From contig CAVYKB010000019.1 of NCBI GenBank assembly GCA_963768975.1, positions 1 through 64,000 on the forward strand: DNA of 64,000 nucleotides, read 5' to 3'. Below are positions 25,314 through 34,288 of this stretch, piece after piece. Position 1 is the stretch's first letter; every line of letters begins with the position of its first letter. The notes below the pieces were generated by a model. That model did not search any database and had not been told where the DNA came from. It saw only the letters and a program-made list of their open reading frames with translations. Source of the stretch: CADCTB01 sp963768975 (GTDB lineage Bacteria; Actinomycetota; Acidimicrobiia; Acidimicrobiales; AC-14). Position numbers and translations under genes: made by a program.

Positions 25314-27685
25314 ACGGACCGCCGATGAAAGAACCTGCCCCGGCCTCAAATCGGCTCGATGCCGTGCGGGCCGATACCGCTCTGCGCGGGTTCGAGTTCT
25401 GCCTGATCTACACGGCGGAGGTCGACGCCTGGCTCACCGCCCTCTTCGCCGACGCCGGCGGCACCGCCGACGGGCTGGCCCTGGTCGCCGTGGGCGGCTA
25501 CGGCCGGCGGGAGCTGTGCCCGGGGAGCGACCTCGACCTGATCCTGCTCCACCGCGGCGGCCGCCGGGACCGGACCGACGTCCACAAGGTGGCCGAGAAG
25601 CTCTGGTACCCCATCTGGGACCGGCGGCTGAAGCTCGGCCACGCCGTGCGCACGGTGAAGGAGGCGGTCTCCCTCGCCGGCTCCGACCTCAATACCGCCA
25701 CCGCCCAGCTCGACACCCGCCTCCTGGCCGGCGACCCCGAGCTGGCCGCCGAGCTGTCCCGCCGGGCCGGCGAGCAGTGGAGGGCGACGGGTACCCGCTG
25801 GCTCACCGCCCTGCGGGAGTCGGTCGCCGAGCGCCACGAGAGCGCCGGTGAGGTTGCATTCCTCCTCGAGCCGGACCTCAAGGAGGGGCGGGGCGGCCTG
25901 CGCGACGTCCACGCCCTGCGCTGGGCCGAGGCCGCCCGCCGTATCCTCTTCCCGGGCGACGACGCCGCCCTCCATGCCGCCCATGGCGTGGTCTTGGAGA
26001 CCCGCATCGCCCTCCAGCGCCGCACGGGCAAGGGCGTCGACCGCCTCCTCCTCCAGGAGCAGGACGGCGTCGCCGCCGACCTCGGTGACGCCGACGCCGG
26101 AGAGCTGATGGGCCGGCTGTCCGCCGCGGCGCGCACCATCGCCTGGACCAGTGACGATGCCTGGGAGCGGATCGGCTCGTCGTTGCGGGGGCCCCGGGGC
26201 CGGGTGGCCGGCGTCGACCGCCACCTGGCTCCCGGAGTCGTGCTGCGCGAGGGCATCGTCGAGCTGGCCGCCGGCGCCGACCCGGCGAACGACCCGGGCA
26301 TTGTCCTGCGGGCCGCGGCCGCCGCCGCCCGAGCGGCCACTTCGCTGGGCCGTCACAGCCTCGAGCGCCTCGCCGCCGAGGCCCCCGGGGACCTGAGCAG
26401 CACCTGGACGGCCGAGTCGAGGGCCGACCTCGTCACTCTCCTGGGGGCCGGCCGGGCCGCCATCGGCGTGCTGGAGGCGCTCGACCAGCTGGGCCTGCTG
26501 GTGCGGCTCATCCCGGAGTGGGCGGCCGTCCGCTGCCGCCCCCAGCGCAACGCCTACCACCGGTTCACGGTGGACCGGCACCTGTGCGAGGCCGCCGCCG
26601 GCGCCGCCCAGCACGCCGGCGAGGTCGACCGCCCCGACCTGCTCCTCGTCGGCACCTGGCTGCACGACATCGGCAAGGGTTTCACCGGCGTGCGGGGTGA
26701 CGACCACACCATCGCCGGGGAGGTGGTGATCGCCGAGATCGGCGAGCGGATGGGCTTCGGCCCTGCCGACGTCGAGGTGCTGGTGGCCATGATCCGTCAC
26801 CACCTCCTACTGCCCGACGTCGCCACCCGGCGGGACCTGGACGACCCGGCCACCATCGACTCCGTCGCCGGCCTCGTGGGCGACCGCCGGCTCCTGGCCC
26901 TCCTGCATTTCCTCACCGTGGCTGACAGCCAGGCGACGGGGCCGGCGGCGTGGAGCCCCTGGAAGGCCGGCCTGGTCGCCGACCTCGTGGACCGGGTCGA
27001 CTGGCGGCTGTCCGGCAACGACTCGCACTCCACTCGGGAGTTTCCCGGCCCCACCCACCTGGCCGTACTCGAGCGGGCGCGGACCGGGCGCCGGCTCGTG
27101 CTCGACGCCCACCACGTGGAGGTCACCGTCGCCGCCGCCGACCGCCCGGGGCTGTTCCGCCACGTGGCCGGGGTCCTGGCCCTCCACGGCCTCGACGTGC
27201 TGGCGGCGAGAGCCTGGTCGAGCGACGACGGCTGGGCGGTCGAGCACTTCCACACCGAGCCCGCCTTCGGCAAGGAGCCCAACTGGCCGGCGGTCGAGGC
27301 CGACATCCACAAGGCCCTCGACGGTGGCGTGGCGTTCGAGGCCCGGCTGGCCGACCGGGCCCGCCAGTACGCCGGCCGCACCGGTGTGCTGGCGGCCACG
27401 CCGGCCCGCACCCAGGTCACCGTCGACACCGAGGCGTCGGCCACGGCCACCGTGGTCGAGGTGCGGGCCCCCGACCGGATCGGCACCCTCTACCGCATCA
27501 CCCGTGTGCTGGCCGACCTCGGCCTCGACATCCGCTCGGCCAAGGTGTCCACCGTGGGCCACGAGGTCGTCGACGCCTTCTACGTCGTCGAGGCCGGCGG
27601 GTCCAAGGTCACCGATCCCGACCGCCTGGCCATCATCGACGGCGCCCTGCGCGCCGCCCTCTCCGGCATGGAGGTCGCCGTATGA
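25310..27685 (+). CDS. glnD: [Protein-PII] uridylyltransferase / uridylyl-removing enzyme
   Basis: A 791-residue nitrogen sensor that modifies PII protein in response to glutamine. The nucleotidyltransferase centre is VAVGGYGRRELCPGSDLDLILLH (about residues 60-85), with the LLEPDLKEGRGGLRDVHALRW region after it. The HD phosphohydrolase domain shows GTWLHDIGKGFTGVRGDDHTIAG and MIRHHLLLPD (about 455-510). Two C-terminal ACT domains begin VEVTVAAADRPGLFRHVAGVL and TVVEVRAPDRIGTLYRITRVLADLGL. The GTG start overlaps the mini-gene stop. It is not beside amt/glnK here, unlike in most actinobacteria. Confidence 0.95.
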   Translation: MNGPPMKEPAPASNRLDAVRADTALRGFEFCLIYTAEVDAWLTALFADAGGTADGLALVAVGGYGRRELCPGSDLDLILLHRGGRRDRTDVHKVAEKLWYPIWDRRLKLGHAVRTVKEAVSLAGSDLNTATAQLDTRLLAGDPELAAELSRRAGEQWRATGTRWLTALRESVAERHESAGEVAFLLEPDLKEGRGGLRDVHALRWAEAARRILFPGDDAALHAAHGVVLETRIALQRRTGKGVDRLLLQEQDGVAADLGDADAGELMGRLSAAARTIAWTSDDAWERIGSSLRGPRGRVAGVDRHLAPGVVLREGIVELAAGADPANDPGIVLRAAAAAARAATSLGRHSLERLAAEAPGDLSSTWTAESRADLVTLLGAGRAAIGVLEALDQLGLLVRLIPEWAAVRCRPQRNAYHRFTVDRHLCEAAAGAAQHAGEVDRPDLLLVGTWLHDIGKGFTGVRGDDHTIAGEVVIAEIGERMGFGPADVEVLVAMIRHHLLLPDVATRRDLDDPATIDSVAGLVGDRRLLALLHFLTVADSQATGPAAWSPWKAGLVADLVDRVDWRLSGNDSHSTREFPGPTHLAVLERARTGRRLVLDAHHVEVTVAAADRPGLFRHVAGVLALHGLDVLAARAWSSDDGWAVEHFHTEPAFGKEPNWPAVEADIHKALDGGVAFEARLADRARQYAGRTGVLAATPARTQVTVDTEASATATVVEVRAPDRIGTLYRITRVLADLGLDIRSAKVSTVGHEVVDAFYVVEAGGSKVTDPDRLAIIDGALRAALSGMEVAV

Positions 27686-28533
27686 GTGTCATCGCCTTCT
27701 GCGGCATGGGCCGGATGGGCGTGCCCATGGCCGCCCGGCTGCTGGGCGCCGGCCACCAGCTCCGGGCCTGGAACCGCACGCCGGGCAAGGCGGGGCCGCT
27801 CGTGGACGCAGGCGCCACCGAGGCAAGCACGCCGGCGGAGGCGGCCGCCGGCGCCGACTTCGTCGTCACCATGCTGGCCGATCCCGCCGCCCTCGACGCG
27901 GTGGTGATCGCCGCGGATCTGCGCCCCGGCACGACCTTGGTGGAGATGTCCACCGTCGGCCCGGACGCCGTCCGGTCGCTGGCGGGGCGTCTGGTGGTCG
28001 GCGTCGACGTGCTCGACGCCCCGGTACTGGGCAGCATCCCCCAGGCCACCGAGGGGACGCTCAAGATCTTCGCCGGCGGCGACCCTGCGGTGTTCGAGCG
28101 GTGCCGGCCGGTCCTCGAAGCCATGGGCACCCCCCGCCACCTCGGCCCGTTGGGCGCCGGGGCGGCCATGAAGCTGGTGGCCAACTCCACCCTGGGCGCG
28201 CTGATGACCGGCCTGGCCGAGGCCATGGCCCTGGCCGACGGACTCGGGCTCGACGAGGCCGCCGTCCTCGACATCCTTGTCGAGTCGCCGATCGGCGTGA
28301 CGGCCAAGAGCAAGCGGGCGCTGATCGAGCGCGGCGTCTACACGCCCAACTTCACCCTCGGGCTGGCGGCCAAGGATCTGGCGCTGGTGACCGGTGCGGC
28401 GGAGGCGGCCGGCGTCGAGCTCCGGATCGCCGCCGCGGCCCGGTCGTGGTTCGAGCGCGCCGTCGAGCACGGCATGGGCGACCTCGACTATTCGGCGGTC
28501 GTTGCCGACGTACGGGGTCGCCCCGCGTCGTAG
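27682..28533 (+). CDS. NAD(P)-binding 3-hydroxyisobutyrate-dehydrogenase-like reductase
   Basis: A 283-residue beta-hydroxyacid dehydrogenase. The Rossmann motif is IAFCGMGRMGVPMAARLLGAGH with NRTPGK for NADP preference. The substrate loop is DAPVLGSIPQATEGTLKIFAGG, and the catalytic Lys lies in GAGAAMKLVANSTLGALM. It starts with ATG overlapping the glnD stop (ATGA). Substrates of this family include 3-hydroxyisobutyrate, tartronate semialdehyde and succinic semialdehyde, and the sequence does not choose between them. The operon link to glnD is positional and does not prove a role in nitrogen control. Confidence 0.9.
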   Translation: MSVIAFCGMGRMGVPMAARLLGAGHQLRAWNRTPGKAGPLVDAGATEASTPAEAAAGADFVVTMLADPAALDAVVIAADLRPGTTLVEMSTVGPDAVRSLAGRLVVGVDVLDAPVLGSIPQATEGTLKIFAGGDPAVFERCRPVLEAMGTPRHLGPLGAGAAMKLVANSTLGALMTGLAEAMALADGLGLDEAAVLDILVESPIGVTAKSKRALIERGVYTPNFTLGLAAKDLALVTGAAEAAGVELRIAAAARSWFERAVEHGMGDLDYSAVVADVRGRPAS

Positions 28534-28542
28534 GCTCCGGCA

Positions 28543-28950
28543 ATGGAACTGGACGAGGCCCGCTCCTTCCTCCGCGAGCACCACCGGGGCATCCTGGCCA
28601 CGTTCCGCAAGGACGGCCGGCCGCAGATGTCGGCGATCTCGGTCGGGGTCGACGCCGAGGGCCGCGCCGTCATCAGCACTCGGGAAGGCGCGTACAAGAC
28701 CCGCAACGTCCGCAGGGACCCGCGAGTCTCGGTCTGTGTGCTGTCGGAGGACTTCTGGAACTGGATCCAGGTCGACGGCACCGCCACCGTCGTGTCGCTC
28801 CCCGAGGCCATGGAGCCGCTGGTCGACTACTACCGCACCGTGGCCGGCGAGCACCCGGACTGGGACGAGTACCGCCAGGCCATGCAGGACCAGCAGCGGG
28901 TCATCCTCCGCATCGACATAGAGCGGGCCGGCCCCGATCATCGCCCGTGA
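28543..28950 (+). CDS. PPOX-class F420-dependent oxidoreductase
   Basis: A 135-residue split-barrel flavin/F420-binding protein. It reads LREHHRGILATFRKDGRPQMSAISVGVDAEGRAVISTREGAYKTRNVRRDPRVSVCVL, the characteristic pattern of actinobacterial F420-dependent reductases (TIGR03618/03667 type). The C-terminal region (YRTVAGEHPDWDEYRQAM) is also typical. It is likely to reduce an enone or biliverdin-like substrate using F420H2. It starts nine bases after the upstream reductase stop and so closes the glnD operon. Confidence 0.9.
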   Translation: MELDEARSFLREHHRGILATFRKDGRPQMSAISVGVDAEGRAVISTREGAYKTRNVRRDPRVSVCVLSEDFWNWIQVDGTATVVSLPEAMEPLVDYYRTVAGEHPDWDEYRQAMQDQQRVILRIDIERAGPDHRP

Positions 28951-28965
28951 TGGAACCGCATAGTC

Positions 28966-30282
28966 ATGGCCCGTCCCGCCCGACCGCGCCCCGATGCGCC
29001 GCCGCCGGCCGAGGGTGCCCGCCGGCGTAGCCGGCCACTCCCGATACGCCGGCCGCCGCCGCTGCGGCTGCGGGCACGGCTCCTCGCGCTCCTCGGCCCC
29101 AGCCGGGAAGTCGTCCGCCAGAGCCTGGTCAGCCTCACCCTCAACAGCAGCACCAGCCTGGTGGCCGGCGCCGTCCTCGGCAGCATCACCGACACCTTCG
29201 AGCGCCTGCCAGGCCTGCTTGTGCTCGTCCCCGCCGCCATCGGCCTGCGGGGCAATGTCTTCGCCGCCCTGGGGAACCGGCTCAGCACCGCCATCCACCT
29301 CGGCAACTTCCGAATCTCGCTGCGCCGGCAAAGCTTCATGGCCCAGAACGTCGCCGCCTCCATGGTCCTCACCCTCATGCTCTCCCTGCTGCTGGCCGTG
29401 GTGGCCAAGACGGTGGCGGTGGCCCTGGGCGTGATGAACACCATCTCCGTGCTCGACCTGGCCGTCATCTCCGTGGTGGGTGGGCTGCTGGCGTCGGTCG
29501 TCGTCCTCGGGGCGACGATCCTTCTCGCCGCCGGCTCCACCCGCTACGGCTGGGACCTCGACAACCTCACCGCCCCCCTCGTCTCCACCCTCGGCGACGT
29601 GCTCACCCTGCCCGCGCTGTGGCTGGCCAGCCTGCTTCTCGACATCGAGCTGCTGGCCAACACCGTCGGCGTCGTGGTCGCCGGCGCCGTCCTCGTGCTC
29701 TTCGCCGCCGCCTGGCGATCGAAGCAGGAGGTCCTGCGCCGGGTGCTGCGGGAGTCGATGCCGATCCTGTTCGCCGCCGCCTGCCTGAGCACCATGGCCG
29801 GCATCGCCATCGAGAAGCGGCTGGGGACATTCACGGCCTTCCCGGCGCTGCTCATCCTGTTCCCGGCGTTCATCAGCAGCGCCGGCGCCCTCGGCGGGAT
29901 CCTGTCCAGCCGGCTGTCGACCAAGCTCCACCTCGGCCTCATGGCGCCGGCGTCGTTCCCCAACCGCGACGCCCGGGCCGACGGCGCCCTCATCCTCGCT
30001 CTCGGCGTGCCCATCTACCTGTTCAACGCCATCGGGGCGCATTTCGTCGGCCAGGCCCTGGGCCAGGCCAGTCCCGGGCTCCTCGACATGGTCCTCGTGT
30101 CGCTCGTCGGGGGGGTGTTCGCCGTCCTGTTCGTGGTCGCCGTCGCCTATTACGGCACCATCGCCGCCGTCCGCTTCGGGGCCGACCCCGACACCTACGG
30201 GGTCCCCCTCGTCACCTCGTCGGTCGACTTCGTGGGTGCCGTCGCCCTCATCGTCGTGATCGTCGGCGTCGGCATCGCGTAG
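28966..30282 (+). CDS. MgtE/SLC41-like divalent cation transporter
   Basis: A 438-residue membrane protein with two tandem MgtE integral-membrane domains and no cytoplasmic CBS/N domain. Each half has the family helix order: SLTLNSSTSLVAGAVLGSITDTFERLPGLLVLVPAAIGLRGNVFAALGNRLSTAIHLG in the first, and FTAFPALLILFPAFISSAGALGGILSSRLSTKLHLG in the second. That internal repeat resembles eukaryotic SLC41 carriers more than bacterial MgtE. The first 45 residues are Arg/Pro-rich and cytoplasmic. It probably moves Mg2+ or a similar divalent ion, and is linked to a PhoU/TrkA-C regulator and to corA. Confidence 0.88.
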   Translation: MARPARPRPDAPPPAEGARRRSRPLPIRRPPPLRLRARLLALLGPSREVVRQSLVSLTLNSSTSLVAGAVLGSITDTFERLPGLLVLVPAAIGLRGNVFAALGNRLSTAIHLGNFRISLRRQSFMAQNVAASMVLTLMLSLLLAVVAKTVAVALGVMNTISVLDLAVISVVGGLLASVVVLGATILLAAGSTRYGWDLDNLTAPLVSTLGDVLTLPALWLASLLLDIELLANTVGVVVAGAVLVLFAAAWRSKQEVLRRVLRESMPILFAAACLSTMAGIAIEKRLGTFTAFPALLILFPAFISSAGALGGILSSRLSTKLHLGLMAPASFPNRDARADGALILALGVPIYLFNAIGAHFVGQALGQASPGLLDMVLVSLVGGVFAVLFVVAVAYYGTIAAVRFGADPDTYGVPLVTSSVDFVGAVALIVVIVGVGIA

Positions 30283-30438
30283 GCGTCCGGGCGCCAGCTG
30301 GGCGCCGCTGAGGCGCCCACCGACGGGTCGGCCCGAAGGGCTTCGACCCTTCGGAACAGCGATGAGCCGGGCCGAAGGCCCGTCGACGCAGTTGTCGGTG
30401 GGCGTCGAAGACGCCCGCCTGTAGGCTGGGAGGCCTAG
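30283..30438 (+). other. Structured leader before the PhoU/TrkA-C gene
   Basis: This 156-base gap can fold into a branched structure. A 12-base closing helix (30313-30324 with 30394-30405) encloses two hairpins, CGAAGGG/CCCTTCG (30334-30353) and CGGGCC/GGCCCG (30368-30382). A further hairpin GGCGTC-GAA-GACGCC (30401-30415) reuses the closing arm, so the two states exclude each other. The start codon of the next gene is only 23 bases on. It could be a metal-responsive leader or merely a terminator of the transporter gene. I do not recognise a known riboswitch consensus. Confidence 0.45.
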
Positions 30439-31671
30439 GTGGACGACAAACCTCGAAATCTCAAGGAAATGCTCTCCGAGGCGAAGGACACCTCGGAGCT
30501 CATGATCGACCTGGGCTACGCGGCGGTCTACTTCAGCGACGTCGCCATGGCCGAGGAGGTTTACGAGCTCGAGTCCCGCCTCTCGGACCTCGTGCACGAG
30601 ATGCGGGCCGTCTGCGTGCTGGCGGCCCGCTCGCCGCGCGACGCCGACGCCATGGCCTCGGTGCTCCAGGTGGTCGGCGCCATCGAGCGCCTGGGCAACG
30701 CCGCCGTCGACATCGGCCGTATCGTCACCCACCGCCTGGGCATCCCCCGCGCGCTGGTCGCCGACCTGTCGGCCGCCGAGGAGATCTCCCACCGGGTGCG
30801 AATCCGGGACGACTCGCAGATGGCCCACCGGTCCCTTTCGGACCTGGAGCTGCCGGTCGAGGTCGGGATGCGGGTGGTGGCCATCCGCCGCAACCGGGAC
30901 TGGATCAAAGACGTGGAGGGCGACCTCGTCCTCCTCCCTGGCGACGTGCTCTTCCTCCAGGGCGCGGCCGCCGGCATCGCCGAGCTGCGCTCGCTCGCCG
31001 GGGCGCCGGCGTGGGAGCCGCCCCAGGCCGCCGAGGAGGCGGCCGTATCCGACCTGGACCGGGCCATCGACGTGCTCGTCGAGATGAAGAACATCTCGGA
31101 GGTTGCCGTCGGCCTGGCCTACTCCGCCCTCGTCCTGCGGGACCAGGGCCTGGCCGCCGAGGTCAACCATCTCGAGGACCGCCTGGACGAGATGAAGGAG
31201 CGCCTGGAGCTGTGGGTCCTCCGGGGGGCTCAGGAACACCTCGACCCGTCGGCCCTGCGCGGCCTGCTGCACCTGGCCCAGGCGGCCGAGGAGATCGGCG
31301 ACGCCGCCCAGCAGCTGGTGTGGCTGATCGAGGTGGGGGAGGAGCTCCACCCCATCCTGGCCATCGCCCTGGGCCACGCCGACGAAGTGGTCGTGCGGGT
31401 CCCCGTGGGCGATGGCGCCCCGGCCGACGGCCGGTCCCTCCAGAGCCTGTGCATGGAGACCGAGACCGGCTTCTACCTGCTGGCCATCCGCCGGGGCGGC
31501 CGCTACCTGTACCGGCCCCGGGCGTCGGTGGTGCTCCGGGCCGGCGACGACCTCATCGCCACCGGCCCCGACGAGGGCCACGCCCTCCTCGCCGAGTTGT
31601 GCGGCTACGTTCTCATCGAGGACGAGGACACCGGAGAAGACCAGCTCGTACCGGCAGGTAGCTACCGGTAA
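30439..31671 (+). CDS. Duplicated PhoU/TrkA-C regulatory protein
   Basis: A 410-residue soluble protein built as a tandem duplication. Residues about 1-95 and 210-305 are PhoU-like helical bundles (SEAKDTSELMIDLGYAAVYF, and VEMKNISEVAVGLAYSALVL). Residues about 125-200 and 320-395 are TrkA-C (RCK-C) domains (VVAIRRNRDWIKDVEGDLVLLPGDVLFLQG, and LLAIRRGGRYLYRPRASVVLRAGDDLIATG). Such proteins sit beside SLC41/MgtE-like carriers in archaea and actinobacteria and probably gate them by binding a nucleotide or ion. It starts with GTG at 30439. Confidence 0.88.
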   Translation: MDDKPRNLKEMLSEAKDTSELMIDLGYAAVYFSDVAMAEEVYELESRLSDLVHEMRAVCVLAARSPRDADAMASVLQVVGAIERLGNAAVDIGRIVTHRLGIPRALVADLSAAEEISHRVRIRDDSQMAHRSLSDLELPVEVGMRVVAIRRNRDWIKDVEGDLVLLPGDVLFLQGAAAGIAELRSLAGAPAWEPPQAAEEAAVSDLDRAIDVLVEMKNISEVAVGLAYSALVLRDQGLAAEVNHLEDRLDEMKERLELWVLRGAQEHLDPSALRGLLHLAQAAEEIGDAAQQLVWLIEVGEELHPILAIALGHADEVVVRVPVGDGAPADGRSLQSLCMETETGFYLLAIRRGGRYLYRPRASVVLRAGDDLIATGPDEGHALLAELCGYVLIEDEDTGEDQLVPAGSYR

Positions 31672-31762
31672 GAGAAGGCACCGCCAGGGGCGGCCGCTGG
31701 CCACCGGCGCCGCCAAAGGCGGCCCCCATGGCTGGCGGCAGAAATGGCTCTGCAGTGCGGAG

Positions 31763-31785
31763 CCCGGCCGGCTCCGCCGGCCGGG
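31763..31785. terminator. Strong hairpin between convergent genes
   Basis: CCCGGCCGGC and GCCGGCCGGG form a perfect 10-bp stem around a TCC loop, midway between the stops of the PhoU/TrkA-C gene (31671) and corA (31834). A second hairpin, GCCGCC-AAA-GGCGGC, lies near 31711-31725. No T-run is present. Confidence 0.65.
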
Positions 31786-31833
31786 TGAAGCGCAGCTGCC
31801 TCGCCGGAACGGAGCGAAGCGGAGTGACGGCGA

Positions 31834-32787
31834 TCAGAGCCAGTCCCTCGCTTTGAACCACAGGTAGCCCGAGATGGTGATGAAGGCCATGAGGGTGAGG
31901 GCCCACCAGAAGCCCCACCGCCAGGTCAGCTCGGGCATGTGAGTGAAGTTCATGCCGTAGACGCCGGTGACCAGGGTCGACCCCAGCAGGATGGCGCCCC
32001 ACGAGGTCATCCGCTTCATCACCCGGTTCATCCGGTTCGACATGATCGCCAGGTGGGCGTCGACTGCGTTCCCCATCAGTTCCCGGTGGTTGTCGACCAT
32101 GTCGATGGCCCGCAGGATGTGGTCGAAGACGTCCTGGAGGTGGACGATGGCGTTCTCGTCGACCCACTCCACCTCGCGCCGCAGCAGCGCGGCGAGCACG
32201 TCCCGAGTCGGCATCGCCAGCCGGCGGTAGATGATGAGCCGCCGGCGGACTTCATAGAGCTCCTGCTGGACCTGCCGCTCGTCGATCGGCCCGTCGCTGA
32301 AGATGCAGTCCTCGAGGGCCTCCAGCTCGTCCTCGACCTCGTCGTTGCGGCTGAAGTAACCGTCGACGATCTCGTCGAGAATGACGTAGAGCAGGAAGCC
32401 GACCGTGGAGTGCTCGGCCCGGATGCGCTCGAATCGCTTCCGGGCGCGGTCGAGGAACGACGGGTCGTCGTCGGCGTCGTCCTCACGGACCGTGATCAAC
32501 CACGTCGGCCCGATGAATATGTCGACCTCTTTGCGTTCCGCCGTGTAGGCGACGATGAACGCGTGGTCGGGATAGTGCTCCAGCTTGGGTCGCTGGTGGC
32601 GTTCCCTGACGTCCTCCATGGCCAGCGGGTGGAGCGAGAACTCCTCCTGCACCATGGTTAGCTCCGGCTCGCCGGGCGAGGCCATGTCGACCCACACGAG
32701 CTGGTCGAAGTTCAGGATCTCCTCGGAGATGTCCTGTGGGTCGATCAGCCGGCCGACGCCTTCCGGGTAGCACCGGGCGGTGATCAC
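31834..32787 (-). CDS. corA: CorA-family Mg2+/Co2+ transporter
   Basis: A 317-residue pentameric cation channel protein. The long cytoplasmic part has FSLHPLAMEDVRERHQRPKLEHYPDHAFIV and the stalk helix. The C-terminal two membrane helices carry the signature VTGVYGMNF (GMN selectivity motif) and WWALTLMAFITISGYLWF, ending in a basic tail. All hallmarks are present. The ATG at 32787 overlaps the stop of the ATPase gene (ATGA), placing corA last in the operon that begins with glgX. Confidence 0.94.
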   Translation of the reverse strand: MITARCYPEGVGRLIDPQDISEEILNFDQLVWVDMASPGEPELTMVQEEFSLHPLAMEDVRERHQRPKLEHYPDHAFIVAYTAERKEVDIFIGPTWLITVREDDADDDPSFLDRARKRFERIRAEHSTVGFLLYVILDEIVDGYFSRNDEVEDELEALEDCIFSDGPIDERQVQQELYEVRRRLIIYRRLAMPTRDVLAALLRREVEWVDENAIVHLQDVFDHILRAIDMVDNHRELMGNAVDAHLAIMSNRMNRVMKRMTSWGAILLGSTLVTGVYGMNFTHMPELTWRWGFWWALTLMAFITISGYLWFKARDWL

Positions 32788-33326
32788 GCCGGCGCCATTC
32801 TCACCACCCGCCGTACCTGTGCCTGGCGGTCCGCGACCGTGCCCGTGAGCGCCTCGTAGGCCACGTCGTGGCCCTTCAGGAGGTCGGTGATGCGCCCGTC
32901 GATGTCCGCCTGGAATTTCGTGTCGTCCGGCCGGAGCCCGTCGAGCACGATCGGGAACTCCACGGGCAGGTAAAAGACGTGGTCGTAGCGTGCCCGGAGA
33001 TCCATGGTGGCGATCTCTCGCGACTCGTACCAGAGGTGGTTCTCCTTGCGGTCACCGTCCTGGTTCTCCATCACCCAGTCGGCGTAGGCGAGCACGTCGT
33101 AGATGGACCGGTCGGCCACGAACTCCTCGTGCGTCGCCTCCGCGCGCCACTGCTTCAGGAAGATGAGCGTCTCGGTCTCCGCCGTCGCGCTCTGGTCGAG
33201 GGGGAAGCCGAGCTGGACGACCTCGCGGGCGACCTCGGGCAGGAGGGGGTAGTCCCACTCCCGGGCGAAGAGGTTGGCCAGGGTGGTCTTCCCCGTTGAG
33301 AACGAACCGACGAATGCGATCTTCAT
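32784..33326 (-). CDS. P-loop ATPase/kinase, NadR/AAA_28-like
   Basis: A 180-residue P-loop protein. The Walker A motif is IAFVGSFSTGKTTLANLFA; FVADRSIYDVLAYADWV supplies the acidic and Arg residues typical of deoxynucleoside-kinase/NadR-like enzymes; DLRARYDHVFYLPVEFPIVLDGLRPDD resembles the lid. It could be a small-molecule kinase acting on a nucleoside or nicotinamide riboside. Genes on both sides in the operon (a flavoprotein and corA) do not reveal the substrate. It overlaps corA by four bases. Confidence 0.8.
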   Translation of the reverse strand: MKIAFVGSFSTGKTTLANLFAREWDYPLLPEVAREVVQLGFPLDQSATAETETLIFLKQWRAEATHEEFVADRSIYDVLAYADWVMENQDGDRKENHLWYESREIATMDLRARYDHVFYLPVEFPIVLDGLRPDDTKFQADIDGRITDLLKGHDVAYEALTGTVADRQAQVRRVVRMAPA

Positions 33327-33353
33327 GCCGACAGTGTGACCCAGCCGCTGGGG

Positions 33354-34274
33354 CTAGTCCGCCTTGAGTTCCGGCGGGTACAGGTAGTAGTTGGCGGCGG
33401 ATGCCGCCGTCGCGCCCTCGTGGACCGCGGTCGTGATCTGGTGGCCGTGGATGCGGGTGACGTCGCCGGCCGCGTACACGCCGGGGACGTTGGTCCGCTG
33501 CTCGATGTCGGTGTCGATGTAGCCGTTGGTGAACAGGCTGACGCCGAGGTCCTTGGCCAGCTGCACCTCCGGCGTGGCGCCCTGGGTGCAGAAGAGGGCG
33601 TCAAGCTCGATCTCGAGGCCGTTCTGGGTGAGGACCGAGTGGAACTGGCCATCGGTGCCCACCGCCCGCTCGATCTTGTCGTGGATCACCGGGATACCGA
33701 ACTTCTTCAGCCGGTCCATGTACTTCGGCTCGATCTCGTTCCTGTGGCTGTTGGTCAGTACGGTAAGTCGGTTGGAGAACCGGCTGAGCTGGACCGCCTC
33801 GCCGGCGGCGCCGTTGGTGTGGCCGATCACGAGGATGTTCTTGCCCTTGCTGGAGTAGCCGTCGCAGGTGATGCACCAGAACATGCTGGTGCCGACGTAG
33901 GACTCCCACCCGTGGAAATGGGGGTAGTGGTCGAGCACGCCGGTGCAGATGATGACCACCTTGGCGGTGTAGGAGCCGAACTGGCCCTCGGCGACGAAGT
34001 TCTCGCCGTCACGGCGCATGTCGATCACCTTGTGGTGCTCGAAGTCGACCTGGGGGTATTCGGCCAGCTGGGCCCGGCCGAGCTCCCGCAGCTTGGCCGC
34101 CGGCACGCCGCCGGGGAAGCCGAGGTAGTTGTGGTTGATCTGGTGGTGGGTGGAGCGGCCGTGGCCGGCGTCGAAGAGGACGACGGTGCGGTCGTAGCGG
34201 GCCAGGTAGATGGCGGCGCTGAGGCCGGCGGGCCCGCCGCCCACGATGATCGCGTCGGTTGTCCGGTTGACCAT
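33354..34274 (-). CDS. Thioredoxin-reductase-like FAD/NAD(P) oxidoreductase
   Basis: A 306-residue low-molecular-weight disulphide reductase. FAD motif: AIIVGGGPAGLSAAIYLARYD. Redox pair: FWCITCDGYSS (CxxC). NADPH motif: NILVIGHTNGAAGEAVQLS, where the usual GxGxxx is replaced by GHTNGA. C-terminal FAD site: VPGVYAAGDVTRIHGHQITTAVHEGATAA. A TrxB role is possible, but no thioredoxin gene is adjacent and the altered NADPH loop suggests a divergent substrate or donor. It lies 14 bases after the epimerase/STAS gene in the glgX operon. Confidence 0.88.
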   Translation of the reverse strand: MVNRTTDAIIVGGGPAGLSAAIYLARYDRTVVLFDAGHGRSTHHQINHNYLGFPGGVPAAKLRELGRAQLAEYPQVDFEHHKVIDMRRDGENFVAEGQFGSYTAKVVIICTGVLDHYPHFHGWESYVGTSMFWCITCDGYSSKGKNILVIGHTNGAAGEAVQLSRFSNRLTVLTNSHRNEIEPKYMDRLKKFGIPVIHDKIERAVGTDGQFHSVLTQNGLEIELDALFCTQGATPEVQLAKDLGVSLFTNGYIDTDIEQRTNVPGVYAAGDVTRIHGHQITTAVHEGATAASAANYYLYPPELKAD

Positions 34275-34288
34275 GGGTGAGGCTGGAC

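Noticed and set aside
30283..30438. M-box (ykoK) or ydaO riboswitch in the leader of the PhoU/TrkA-C gene
   Set aside because: The conserved sequence blocks of those riboswitch classes were not found; only generic alternative structure is visible.
27580..31716. 1378-codon open frame on the minus strand
   Set aside because: It is antisense to four clear genes and has no recognisable domain. It results from codon bias.
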